64,000 nt of DNA from Roseiarcus sp963798015 (GTDB taxonomy: Bacteria > Pseudomonadota > Alphaproteobacteria > Rhizobiales > Beijerinckiaceae), in contig CAWCSA010000023.1 of assembly GCA_963798015.1 (NCBI GenBank), positions 682,001 through 746,000 on the forward strand, written 5' to 3'. Numbering within the stretch: the first letter of the stretch is position 1; each line of letters starts with the position of its first letter. Of the stretch, positions 34,063-42,577 are shown piece after piece. Made by a program: the position numbers and the translations under genes. A model generated the notes under the pieces. It did not search any database, had not been told where the DNA came from, and was given only the letters and a program-made list of their open reading frames with translations.

Positions 34063-34626
34063 ATGTTCATCCAGACCGAAGTCACGCCCAATCCAGCCAC
34101 CCTCAAATTCCTTCCCGGACGGCCGGTGATGGATGAGGGGACGTTCGAGGCGCGCGATGAGGCTCAGGCCGAGCGCTCGCCGCTCGCCAAGGCGCTGATG
34201 CAGCTGCCGGGGGTGACCGGCGTGTTCTTCGCCAATGATTTCATCTCGGTCACCAAGACCGACGGCGAATGGCAGCATCTGCGCCCGGCGGTGCTGGGTG
34301 TCGTCACGGAATTCTATCTCTCGGGCGCGCCCTTGATCGAATTGGGCGGCGCGGATTCCAGCACGAACGGCGAATTCTTCGACCCGAAAGACGCCGAATT
34401 GGTCGAGGGGATCAAGGAATTGATCGAGACCCGGGTCCGCCCGGCCGTGGCCAACGACGGCGGCGACATTATTTTTAAAGGCTACCGCGACGGAATCGTC
34501 TATCTCAAGATGAAAGGCGCCTGCTCCGGCTGCCCGTCTTCCACCGCGACGCTCAGGCACGGAATCGAGAACCTTTTCAAGCACTTCCTGCCGGACGTTC
34601 AGGCCGTGGAAGCGTTCGAGGGCTGA
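34063..34626 (+). CDS. NfuA-like Fe-S cluster carrier (NifU family)
   Basis: A 187-residue protein with an N-terminal Nfu_N domain (MFIQTEVTPNPATLKFLPGR) and a C-terminal NifU domain (~110–187) with the cluster motif GACSGCPSS (CxxC). It receives and passes on 4Fe-4S clusters to apo-proteins in the cytoplasm. The start ATG 34063 gives the standard family N-terminus; the longer open frame upstream is repeat DNA. It stands alone and converges on the ABC transporter operon. Confidence 0.94.
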   Translation: MFIQTEVTPNPATLKFLPGRPVMDEGTFEARDEAQAERSPLAKALMQLPGVTGVFFANDFISVTKTDGEWQHLRPAVLGVVTEFYLSGAPLIELGGADSSTNGEFFDPKDAELVEGIKELIETRVRPAVANDGGDIIFKGYRDGIVYLKMKGACSGCPSSTATLRHGIENLFKHFLPDVQAVEAFEG

Positions 34627-34659
34627 GACAGGCTCGCCCTTCTGTAGGCGCGGCCCGCC

Positions 34660-34682
34660 AGCCGCGACCATCGGTCGCGGCT
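34660..34682. terminator. Perfect 10-bp hairpin between convergent units
   Basis: AGCCGCGACC–ATC–GGTCGCGGCT is a perfect stem in the 73-base gap between nfuA and the last ABC permease gene, which converge. The position suits a bidirectional terminator. No T-run follows, and TGTAGGCGCGGC nearby suggests it is also a dispersed repeat. Confidence 0.6.
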
Positions 34683-34699
34683 ACAAGCGGCAATCCGCC

Positions 34700-35650
34700 C
34701 TACCGCGTCGCCTTCTCCCCGCCCGCTGCGGTGATGACGGCGACAATGATCAGCCCTGTCAGCAGGAGACGCACGCCGGCGCTGACGCCGAACGTGTTGA
34801 GCATGGTCAGTAGCAGCACGAGGAACAGCGCGCCTCCCCACACGCCGGGCAGGTTCGCCTTGCCCCCCGACACCGACGTGCCGCCGATGACGACGACGGC
34901 AATCGAGGCCAAGAGGTATTCGTTGCCGATGTCGATGTTGGCGCCGCGGAAATAGCCGGCCAGCAGCGCCCCGTTGAGCCCGCCCAGCGCCCCGCAGAGG
35001 GCGTAGGTCGCGCAGCGGACCGGCTCGACTTTCAGGCCCGCCAGTCGCGCCGCGCGCTGGTTCTGTCCGATGGCGACGACCGATCGCCCCCAGATCGTCC
35101 GGTGGAGGGCGACGCTGGCGCCAATGGTGAACAGAACCGTCAGCACCGCCAGCAAGGGCACGCCAGCGACCACGATGTTGGTGAAGTCGGCGAAGCCGGG
35201 CGGCGGCTTGATCTGCAACCCGCGCCCGTAAGAAATGTCGATGGACTGGATGATGAAACTCGCCGACAGCGTCGCGATGATCGGCGGAATGCGGAGCGCC
35301 CAGATCAACAGGTAATTGGCAAGTCCGACCGCGAGCCCGCAGGCGATCGCGGCGGCGAGGCCGACGAGGACCAACCGGTCGTCGCCGCCCATCGTCTTCA
35401 TCGCCACCGCGCTGGCGAGCCCGATATTGGCGGGCAAGGACAGGTCGACGTTGCCGGGCCCGAGCGTGATCACGAACATCTGGCCAACGCCGACAATCAC
35501 GGTGAAAACCGCCAAGGATAGCGCCGCCGTCAGCATGCCGCCTGCGCCATAACCTCCGGTGAAGACGATCGCCGCGAGCCAGACGAGAGCGGCGCCGACG
35601 AACGACCAGATCCACGGCCGCTTGAGAACCGTCTGCAAGGCGGCCGTCAT
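34700..35650 (-). CDS. Sugar-type ABC transporter permease 2
   Basis: A 316-residue membrane protein of the BPD_transp_2 (ribose/xylose RbsC-like) family. It has about nine hydrophobic segments and typical stretches such as GVGQMFVITLGPGNVDLSLP, RTIWGRSVVAIGQNQRAARL and SIAVVVIGGTSVSGGKANLP. ATG 35650 overlaps the stop of permease 1 (ATGA). It is the last gene of a four-gene operon in the order binding protein, ATPase, permease 1, permease 2. The substrate is probably a sugar or similar small polar molecule. Confidence 0.9.
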   Translation of the reverse strand: MTAALQTVLKRPWIWSFVGAALVWLAAIVFTGGYGAGGMLTAALSLAVFTVIVGVGQMFVITLGPGNVDLSLPANIGLASAVAMKTMGGDDRLVLVGLAAAIACGLAVGLANYLLIWALRIPPIIATLSASFIIQSIDISYGRGLQIKPPPGFADFTNIVVAGVPLLAVLTVLFTIGASVALHRTIWGRSVVAIGQNQRAARLAGLKVEPVRCATYALCGALGGLNGALLAGYFRGANIDIGNEYLLASIAVVVIGGTSVSGGKANLPGVWGGALFLVLLLTMLNTFGVSAGVRLLLTGLIIVAVITAAGGEKATR

Positions 35651-36627
35651 TGGTCCGAAGCCTTGCGGGTGATCACGACGCGAGCGGCAAGAACGATGAT
35701 GAGGATCGCGCCATTGGCGGCGACCTGCCAGTCGGGCGGAATACGCATGAAGGTCAGCAGCGGCGAGGCCGCCATCGCCATGGTGAGCGCGCCAAGCACC
35801 GCGCCGACTGGCGACACGATTCCGCCAACGAACTCGCCTCCGCCTAAGATCACGCCGGCGATGGAGAGCAGCGTATAGCCATTGCCGATATTGGCGTCGG
35901 CCGACGTGGTGATGCCGAGCAGCGCCGTGCCCGACAACACGCCAAAGATTCCAGCCAGCGCGAACAGGGTCATTTTGGCGCGCAACAGCGACCACCCGGC
36001 GCGCTCGATCGCCAGCGCATTGCCGCCGGACGCGCGCAGAATCGCGCCATAGGACGTGCGCATCAGTCCGAAATAGCCAACCGCCGCAATGACCAATGCG
36101 GCGACGATCGGGAAGGGAACGAACGGAGGTTTGACGCCCATGATCGCCAGCAGCCAGCCCGGCGCCTTGCCGCCCGGCTTCGGCAGGAGAAGAATGGCCA
36201 GGCCCTGCCAGACGAAACTCATGCCGAGCGTAACGACAATCGAAGGCAGATTGCGCAGATAGATGAGCGCGCCGAGCGCGGCATAAAGCGCGATGCAGCC
36301 GAGCAACGCGAGGGCGCCGAGCCATGGCGTGTCGTGCAGCCAGGTCGCCGCCACGCAGCAGACGAAGCCGGCGAACGTGCCGATCGACAGATCAAGATCG
36401 TTGCCCGCGATCACGAACATCTGCGCCATGGTGGCGAGCGCGATCGGAATCGCGAGGTTCAGCATCAGCGTGAAGCCGAAATAGCTGATCGCGCGAGGGT
36501 TGAGCCAGGCGATCGCGGCGATAACCAGAGCCAGCGACAAAGCCGGGAGCGCCGCCCGCAGCCGCCTACGCCACTCGGCGCCGCTCGCATTCGCCGTCCG
36601 CACGGGTGCGACTTCGCTCGCGGTCAC
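35647..36627 (-). CDS. Sugar-type ABC transporter permease 1
   Basis: A 326-residue RbsC-like permease with a polar N-terminal ~25 residues and about nine hydrophobic segments. Motifs: MAQMFVIAGNDLDLSIGTFA, RTSYGAILRASGGNALAIER and LLSIAGVILGGGEFVGGIVS. The start is GTG 36627, overlapping the ATPase stop by four bases, which supports translational coupling. It pairs with permease 2 as a heterodimer. Function depends on the ATPase, whose gene carries an in-frame stop. Confidence 0.9.
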   Translation of the reverse strand: MTASEVAPVRTANASGAEWRRRLRAALPALSLALVIAAIAWLNPRAISYFGFTLMLNLAIPIALATMAQMFVIAGNDLDLSIGTFAGFVCCVAATWLHDTPWLGALALLGCIALYAALGALIYLRNLPSIVVTLGMSFVWQGLAILLLPKPGGKAPGWLLAIMGVKPPFVPFPIVAALVIAAVGYFGLMRTSYGAILRASGGNALAIERAGWSLLRAKMTLFALAGIFGVLSGTALLGITTSADANIGNGYTLLSIAGVILGGGEFVGGIVSPVGAVLGALTMAMAASPLLTFMRIPPDWQVAANGAILIIVLAARVVITRKASDQ

Positions 36628-38093
36628 GCGGCGCCCGCGAATGAAGAGTGGATCACCCGCTCTTCATTGAGTTCGTCGCGCGCGAGTTCAGCGACGATCG
36701 CGCCGTTGCGGAATACGTAGGCGCGGTCGCAATTCTTCAGTTCATCAACCTCGGTCGTATACCAGAGGAAGGTGCGGCCCCGCTGCGCCTCGGCGCGGAT
36801 CAGGTCATAGACTTCAAGCTTGGTGTTGAAATCGACGCCGCGCATCGGATCGTCCATCAGCATGATGCGCGCGTCTGAGCCAAGCGCGCGCGCGAACAAT
36901 GCCTTCTGCTGATTGCCGCCCGAAAGCGAAAGAATGTTGTTGTGGACGTCGGGCGTGCGGATTTTGATGCGCTCGCGCCACGCGTCGGCGAGCTCGTTTT
37001 CAAGGCGAGACGAGAGCAGCGGGCCCAAGCGGAATTTCTTCAGCGACCGCACCCCGATGTTGTGAGCGATCGACCATCCCGGAAAGATTCCGTCCGACTG
37101 CCGGTCTCCGGCGACCAGCGCGACCGGCGCGCTGACCGTTGCGCCTGCGCGCGCATGCGAAGCAGCAGAAAAGGTCGCCAGCAAGAGGTCGGTCTGGCCA
37201 TGGCCCGCAAGACCGGCAAGGCCGATGATCTCGCCTTCGTGCGCCACCAACTCCCGATCGTCAGCCTGTCGCTTGGGGCGCACGCGCACCATGACCGGGG
37301 TCTCGCCACGCGCGGCGCTCGCGGCCGCGGCTTGATTCTGTGGGACGTCGGGTTCAATGCCGCCCATCGCTCCGACCAGCTTGGCCCGGTCGAAATTTTG
37401 CGCGACGTCGGCAACGACAACCTTGCCGTCGCGCATGACGACAATACGGTCGCAGGTGGACAACACCTCGCCCAGGATATGGGAAATCAGGACACAGCTC
37501 ACGCCGGACTCGACCGAACGACGCACATGCGCCAGGAGCTGCCCAGCCGTATGGGCGTCAAGCGACGACGTTGGTTCGTCGAGAATGATGAGGCGCGCAT
37601 GCGCATTCGAGACTGAGAAGGCGCGCGCGATTTCCACCATCTGCTTTCGCCCGATGGTCAAGTCCTGAACCAGATCGCCAGGCCTTACGCCATGGCCTGG
37701 AAAAATCTCGTCGAGCTTATCGAGAATGAGCCGCCCTGCCCTGCGCCGCCAGCCAAAGCCTTAAATCGCCGGGTGAACGACGCGGGCGTTCTCGGCCACG
37801 GTCAGGTTCGGACAAAGCGACAATTCTTGAAAGACGCAGCGTAGGCCCAGCGCCCTTGCTCGCGCCGAAGTCCAATGCGGCTGTTCCTCGCCGCCGACGA
37901 TCAGCCGACCGCGATCCGGCGCGACGCCGCCGTTCAGGACATGCATCAGCGTCGACTTGCCGGCGCCATTGTGACCGACGACGCCGACGCATTCGCCGAG
38001 GCGAAGCGAAAAATCGGCGCCGTCCAGAGCCCGGACGGCGCCGTAGGATTTTTCGACGCCGGTGAAATCGACGAGAGCGCCCGCGTCCGCCAT
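36624..38093 (-). pseudogene. Sugar ABC transporter ATPase interrupted by one in-frame stop
   Basis: Reading from 38093 gives 110 residues of a first ABC domain with Walker A GHNGAGKST (40–48) and Q-loop VFQELSLCPNLTVAENAR, then TAA at 37763–37761. The same frame continues directly with GFGWRRRAGRLILDKLDEIF, the signature LTIGRKQMVEIARA, Walker B LIILDEPTSSLD, and a second ABC domain with LSGGNQQKALFARALGSDAR and the stop at 36624. Joined, the product would be 489 codons, right for an RbsA-like double ATPase. So a single nonsense change separates N- and C-terminal parts. It could be a real mutation, a sequencing error or readthrough. Frame and neighbours are otherwise intact. Confidence 0.85.
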
Positions 38094-38133
38094 GGTCTTA
38101 TCTGCTTAGCTCGCAGGCGCTCGTCTGGTTGGG

Positions 38134-39153
38134 CTACTTCATATTCGCCTTGATCGCGGCGACCGCATCCGCCTGAGTATATTCGTGGCTGGCGACCCCG
38201 CCCTTCGGAACATTCGGCAATTCTTTCTCGAAGTCGTCCTGAGTGAAGGCGAGGTAAGGCACGAGCAGGTCATGAGGAATGGTCTTGTTGCCGTCGAGAA
38301 CCTGCTGCGCGACCCAGAAGGCAAGGGTCGAGACGCCAGGCGCGATTGATCCTGACCAGGTCACATAACCGTCCTTATCCTTCTGCTCCTTCCAATACTG
38401 CAATTCATCCTGGCGGTTGCCCATGATGATGGTCGGGCGGGGCTTGCCGCCAGCCGCGAACGCCTGCGCGGCGCCATAGCCATCGCCGCCCTGATCGACG
38501 ACGCCGACAACCGGCGGCAATGACGGAAGGACAGTCGCGACCGCCTTCTGCGCCGTCGTCTGATCCCAGTCTCCCGTCACCGAGGCGACGATCTTGAATT
38601 CCGGGTGCTCCTTCACGCCCTCGACGATGCCGTCATGGACGGAGGCGTCGATTCCTGTTCCAGCTAGCCCACGGATTTCCAGCAGATTCCCGCCCTTGGG
38701 CTGGAACTTCGCCATGTGCTCGACTTCCTGTTTGCCATAGTCCTTGAAGTCGACCACGACGCGGTAGGCGCAAGGCTCGGTAACGACGCCGTCGAACGAG
38801 ACGACGACAATGCCGGCGTCACAGGCCTGCTTGATCGCGCCGTTCAGCGCGTCGGGCGAGGCCGCGTTGATGACGATTGCATTGTAGCCCTGCAGGATGA
38901 GATTCTGGATCTGGGCGGCCTGGGTCGGTACTTCCTTGTCCGCGGTCGTGAATACGTCGGCGGCGGCGACGATCCCGTCCGCGACCGCCTTCTTGCTGAC
39001 GAGGTCATAGCTCTTCAGCATCGCCTGGCGCCAGGAATTGCCAGCGTAATTGTTGGAGAAGGCGATTTTCATCTTGCTCGTGTCAGCCAGCGCCGGCGTG
39101 ACTAGGAGCCCGGCCGCTGCGGCCAGTGCAAGCATCGAGACGTTGCGTTTCAT
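38134..39153 (-). CDS. Sugar-type ABC transporter substrate-binding protein
   Basis: A 339-residue periplasmic binding protein of the type I (RbsB-like, Peripla_BP_4) family. ATG 39153 follows GAGGGAGGA. It has a signal peptide (MKRNVSMLALAAAAGLLVTP, cut near ALA), then KIAFSNNYAGNSWRQAMLKS, QIQNLILQGYNAIVINAASP and GIVVVSFDGVV in the first lobe and GNLLEIRGLAGTGIDASVHD and GVVDQGGDGYGAAQAFAAGG in the second. First gene of the transporter operon, 40 bases ahead of the ATPase. The ligand is unknown; aromatic residues of sugar-binding relatives cannot be matched with certainty. Confidence 0.9.
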   Translation of the reverse strand: MKRNVSMLALAAAAGLLVTPALADTSKMKIAFSNNYAGNSWRQAMLKSYDLVSKKAVADGIVAAADVFTTADKEVPTQAAQIQNLILQGYNAIVINAASPDALNGAIKQACDAGIVVVSFDGVVTEPCAYRVVVDFKDYGKQEVEHMAKFQPKGGNLLEIRGLAGTGIDASVHDGIVEGVKEHPEFKIVASVTGDWDQTTAQKAVATVLPSLPPVVGVVDQGGDGYGAAQAFAAGGKPRPTIIMGNRQDELQYWKEQKDKDGYVTWSGSIAPGVSTLAFWVAQQVLDGNKTIPHDLLVPYLAFTQDDFEKELPNVPKGGVASHEYTQADAVAAIKANMK

Positions 39154-39590
39154 GGAAATATCCTCCCTCGGAGACAGGTATCGCGCGCTTGGAGCGCGCT
39201 TGAATAGCTGCGCTTGTCCTTGATGGTGCGTCGGGCGGTAAAGACCGCCGCTCCAGCCAACGAGAGCTAACATGCCAGAGAAAAGGCGGTCAACGGGATA
39301 CCCTCACGAAAGACAGGGAGTTGACCTGCAGCGTCCGTCGCGCAGGACGGCTGAGAAGCGCCTGCCCCATCTCGCTGAGCCGTCGGTCATGTCGGCGGGA
39401 AACTGGGCGACGGCCTCAGGGCCAAATGGCTTTCGTGTGTCGCCGACGAGAACTCCGCCGTCTTCTTGAGTTTTGACTTCGACATCTGGCCGCATGGTTC
39501 CGGCTGCCTTCCTCCCAGCATTGCGCGCTCAACTTGACGGGCGCGGCGCAGCATCGGAAAAGACGGATTCCTTGGATCGCGGGAGTTGGG
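39154..39590. other. Divergent intergenic region (ABC operon / trpG)
   Basis: About 435 bases without a convincing gene. It contains a GCGCGCTTGGAGCGCGC hairpin near 39183–39199 and should hold the promoters of both the ABC transporter operon and trpGDC. I looked for a trp leader peptide with tandem Trp codons and found none. Confidence 0.4.
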
Positions 39591-40193
39591 ATGCAGCGGG
39601 TCACGCTGATCGACAACTATGACAGTTTCACGTTCAATCTCGTCCACTACCTTGGCGAGTTGGGCGCGGACGTGTCCGTGTGGCGCAATGACGAAATCAC
39701 GGTCGCGGATGCCCTCGCCGACAAGCCGGACGCCATCGTCCTCTCCCCTGGTCCCTGCACGCCGAACGAAGCGGGCGTTTGTCTCGATCTCGTCCGCGCG
39801 GCGAGCGAAACGACGCCAATGCTCGGGGTCTGCCTTGGCCATCAGGCGATCGGACAGGCGTTTGGTGGCGATGTTGTGCGCGCCCCGACGCCGATGCATG
39901 GCAAGGTGTCGCGCATTTCGCACAATGCGCGCGGCCTCTTCCGTGGTTTAAACGGGTCCTTTTCCGCCACGCGCTATCACTCGCTCGTCATCGAGCGATC
40001 AAGCGCGCCCGCCGAGCTCGAGGTGAACGCGGAGACCGACGATGAAATCATCATGGGCGTTCAGCACCGTGACCGCCCTACATTCGGGGTGCAGTTTCAT
40101 CCAGAGAGCATCGCCAGCGAACACGGCCGGCAAATTCTGCGCAATTTCCTGGACCTCGCCGACGCCTTTCACCAGCGCCAGCAGACCTTCTGA
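39591..40193 (+). CDS. trpG: Anthranilate synthase component II (glutamine amidotransferase)
   Basis: A 200-residue class I glutaminase subunit that supplies ammonia to TrpE for anthranilate synthesis. It shows TLIDNYDSFTFNLVHYLGEL, LSPGPCTPNEAG, the nucleophile Cys in GVCLGHQAIGQAFGG, and the His-Glu pair in VQFHPESIASEHG. ATG 39591 gives the standard N-terminus. It is followed by trpD after 20 bases and trpC; trpE is not in the window. It may also serve p-aminobenzoate synthesis, as in many bacteria. Confidence 0.95.
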   Translation: MQRVTLIDNYDSFTFNLVHYLGELGADVSVWRNDEITVADALADKPDAIVLSPGPCTPNEAGVCLDLVRAASETTPMLGVCLGHQAIGQAFGGDVVRAPTPMHGKVSRISHNARGLFRGLNGSFSATRYHSLVIERSSAPAELEVNAETDDEIIMGVQHRDRPTFGVQFHPESIASEHGRQILRNFLDLADAFHQRQQTF

Positions 40194-40213
40194 CGAGAAC
40201 GCGAAATGAGGAT

Positions 40214-41245
40214 ATGGAATCTTTCAAGCCTCTGATCGCTAAAGTTGCCGCGGGGGCGACGCTGACGCGCAGCGAGGCGGAGAGCGCCTTCAATTCGATG
40301 CTTTCAGGTGAAGTTACGCCTTCGCAAATGGGTGGGTTCCTCATGGCGTTGAGGGTCCGCGGCGAGACGGTCGAAGAGATCACCGGCGCCGTTGCGGCCA
40401 TGCGGGCCAAGATGCTCAGCGTCAAAGCGCCGCCGGAAGCGATTGACATCGTTGGCACCGGCGGCGACGGGTCGGGCTCTTTCAATGTGTCGACGCTGGC
40501 CGCGATCATAACCGCGGCCTGCGGGGTCGTGGTCGCCAAGCACGGCAATCGCGCCGCGTCCTCGCGCTCGGGCGCGGCGGACACGCTCGCCGCCCTCGGC
40601 GTCAAGATCGGGCTGTCCCCTGACGGGGTCGAGCGCTGCATCCATGAGGCCGGGATCGGCTTCATGATGGCGCCGACACACCACGCCTCGATGCGCAACG
40701 TCGGCCCGACCCGGACCGAGCTCGGCACGCGGACATTGTTCAATATCCTCGGGCCGCTCTCCAATCCAGCCGGCGTCAAGCGCCAGCTTGTCGGCGTCTT
40801 TTCGGCCGCCTGGCTCGAGCCCATGGCGGAAGTCCTGCGGAATTTTGGCTCGGAACGCGTCTGGGTGACGCACGGGCTCGACGGCCTCGACGAAATCACC
40901 ACCACGGGGCCGACCAAGGTGATCGAACTCAAAGGCGGCGCGCTGCACGCCTTCGAACTGACGCCGGAGGCGGCCGGCCTTCCTCGCGCGACGCCGGCGG
41001 CGCTGAAGGGCGGTGAGCCGGCGTACAATGCGAAAGCGATCGTCGATGTTCTCGATGGCGCGGAGAGCGCCTATCGCGACATCGCGCTCATGAACGCCGG
41101 CGCGGCGGTCGTGATCGCCGGCAAGGCGGGCTCCATCAAAGAGGGTGTCGCCATGGGCGATGCCGCCATTCGCTCCGGAGCGGCCCGCCACACGCTCGAT
41201 CGATTGATCGCGGTGTCGAATAGCGAAAGTCGGGAGCGCCGATGA
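40214..41245 (+). CDS. trpD: Anthranilate phosphoribosyltransferase
   Basis: A 343-residue enzyme joining anthranilate and PRPP, the second step from anthranilate in tryptophan synthesis. Motifs: DIVGTGGDGSGSFNVST (PRPP diphosphate), KHGNRAASSRSGAAD, FMMAPTHHASMRNVGPTRTE and GTRTLFNILGPLSNPAG. Normal length. The stop overlaps the trpC start (ATGA), so the two are translationally coupled. Confidence 0.96.
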   Translation: MESFKPLIAKVAAGATLTRSEAESAFNSMLSGEVTPSQMGGFLMALRVRGETVEEITGAVAAMRAKMLSVKAPPEAIDIVGTGGDGSGSFNVSTLAAIITAACGVVVAKHGNRAASSRSGAADTLAALGVKIGLSPDGVERCIHEAGIGFMMAPTHHASMRNVGPTRTELGTRTLFNILGPLSNPAGVKRQLVGVFSAAWLEPMAEVLRNFGSERVWVTHGLDGLDEITTTGPTKVIELKGGALHAFELTPEAAGLPRATPAALKGGEPAYNAKAIVDVLDGAESAYRDIALMNAGAAVVIAGKAGSIKEGVAMGDAAIRSGAARHTLDRLIAVSNSESRERR

Positions 41246-42036
41246 CCGACATCCTGAAAAAGATCGAAAGCTACAAGCGCCGTGAAATTGCCGAGGCCAA
41301 GGTCAGGGTGCCGCGTGCGACGTTAGAGCGCGAGATCGACGGCCAATCCCCGCCGCGCGGCTTCATCAAGGCGCTCCAAAGGGCGATCGAGGAGGGTCGT
41401 TTCGGTCTGATCGCGGAGATCAAGAAGGCCAGCCCCTCGAAAGGGTTGATACGCGAGGATTTCGAACCGGCGGCTCTCGCCAAGGCCTATCAGGCCGGCG
41501 GCGCATCCTGCCTTTCCGTCCTGACTGACGCGCCCTCGTTTCAGGGGGCGCCCGAACACCTGGTGAAGGCGCGCAAGGCGACGACGCTTCCAATCCTGCG
41601 CAAGGATTTTCTGTTCGACGCCTATCAGGTGCTCGAGGCGCGCGCCTGGGGCGCCGACTGTATTCTTATCATCATGGCCGCCGTCGACGACGACCTCGCC
41701 AAAACCCTCAACAAGGCCGCCCATGATCTCGGCCTCGACGTGCTGATCGAGACGCATGACGAGCATGAGCTCAAACGGGCGCTGTCTCTCGAGGGTCGCC
41801 TGATCGGCGTCAACAATCGGAACCTGCGCACGTTCGAAACGTCGCTCGAAGTGTGCGAGCGGCTCCTGCCCTTGATCCCGCAGGGCAAGATCGTGGTCGC
41901 CGAAAGCGGCATTTCCGACCACGCGGACTGCAAGCGGCTCGCCAAAGCCGGGGTGGAAGCTTTCTTGGTGGGCGAAGCGCTGATGCGCCATAAGGATGTC
42001 GCGGCGGCGACACGCACTTTGCTGACGGGGATGTAG
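41242..42036 (+). CDS. trpC: Indole-3-glycerol phosphate synthase
   Basis: A 264-residue (beta/alpha)8 enzyme closing the indole ring in tryptophan synthesis. It shows LIAEIKKASPSKGLIREDFE, ASCLSVLTDAPSFQGA, PILRKDFLFDAYQVLEARAW, IGVNNRNLRTFE and VAESGI, all typical. It is the last gene of trpGDC. In many Hyphomicrobiales moaC and moeA follow trpC; here a small opposite-strand gene and parE follow instead. Confidence 0.96.
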   Translation: MTDILKKIESYKRREIAEAKVRVPRATLEREIDGQSPPRGFIKALQRAIEEGRFGLIAEIKKASPSKGLIREDFEPAALAKAYQAGGASCLSVLTDAPSFQGAPEHLVKARKATTLPILRKDFLFDAYQVLEARAWGADCILIIMAAVDDDLAKTLNKAAHDLGLDVLIETHDEHELKRALSLEGRLIGVNNRNLRTFETSLEVCERLLPLIPQGKIVVAESGISDHADCKRLAKAGVEAFLVGEALMRHKDVAAATRTLLTGM

Positions 42037-42093
42037 GAGCTAGATAGGGCCGTCGGTTGCTGAGCGTTGGCGTCTTCGGCCGCTTTTCGCGTC

Positions 42094-42330
42094 TCAAGTC
42101 CGGTCGGCGTACGGGGGAACGTCGACCAGGGTTCCAACCAACCGCAATAGAGCCTGCTGCTCAGGCCCCGCCCCTTCCCTCAGGAACGCGCCGACTTCAA
42201 TGTGTGACAAACGGCCGCCAGAAGGCGCGTTGGGCTGATGGATTACGAACGCGTGTCCGTTCGCCGGCTCCCGGCCCAGAAACCACGTATCGCCGTTTGG
42301 GCTGCGGTACAGCTCTCGACGATCTGACAT
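42094..42330 (-). CDS. Small conserved hypothetical protein (78 aa)
   Basis: From ATG 42330, behind GGAG, the product reads MSDRRELYRSPNGDTWFLGR, then HAFVIHQPNAPSGGRLSHIE and VGAFLREGAGPEQQALLRLV. This small protein type recurs in Hyphomicrobiales genomes with the pattern LYRSPNGD…PSGG…IE-hydrophobic-GAFL. No function is known. It lies between trpC and parE on the opposite strand. Confidence 0.7.
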   Translation of the reverse strand: MSDRRELYRSPNGDTWFLGREPANGHAFVIHQPNAPSGGRLSHIEVGAFLREGAGPEQQALLRLVGTLVDVPPYADRT

Positions 42331-42577
42331 ATTGCGCTCCCATGCTTGTTGCTTCGCATAGCATGAGTTAGGGGTCCCCCGCGAAGTCGCCTCACGATCT
42401 CTCAAATTTCAACTGGGCCGCGACGAGAGACGCGCGCTTGGTCGCCGTTCTCTTTCCTTCTTCAAAAGCACCCGGCTATCCCAAGGCGACTGCATCGCGG
42501 ACGCGAGTGTTCTATTTTCGTTCTCCCCCACCCGTGATAGCTTGAACAAAGCGCAATTCGGCGGAATGTGACAGGAC

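Noticed and set aside
39154..39590. Possible trp attenuator leader peptide before trpG
   Set aside because: No short ORF with tandem Trp codons and no clear alternative hairpins were seen.
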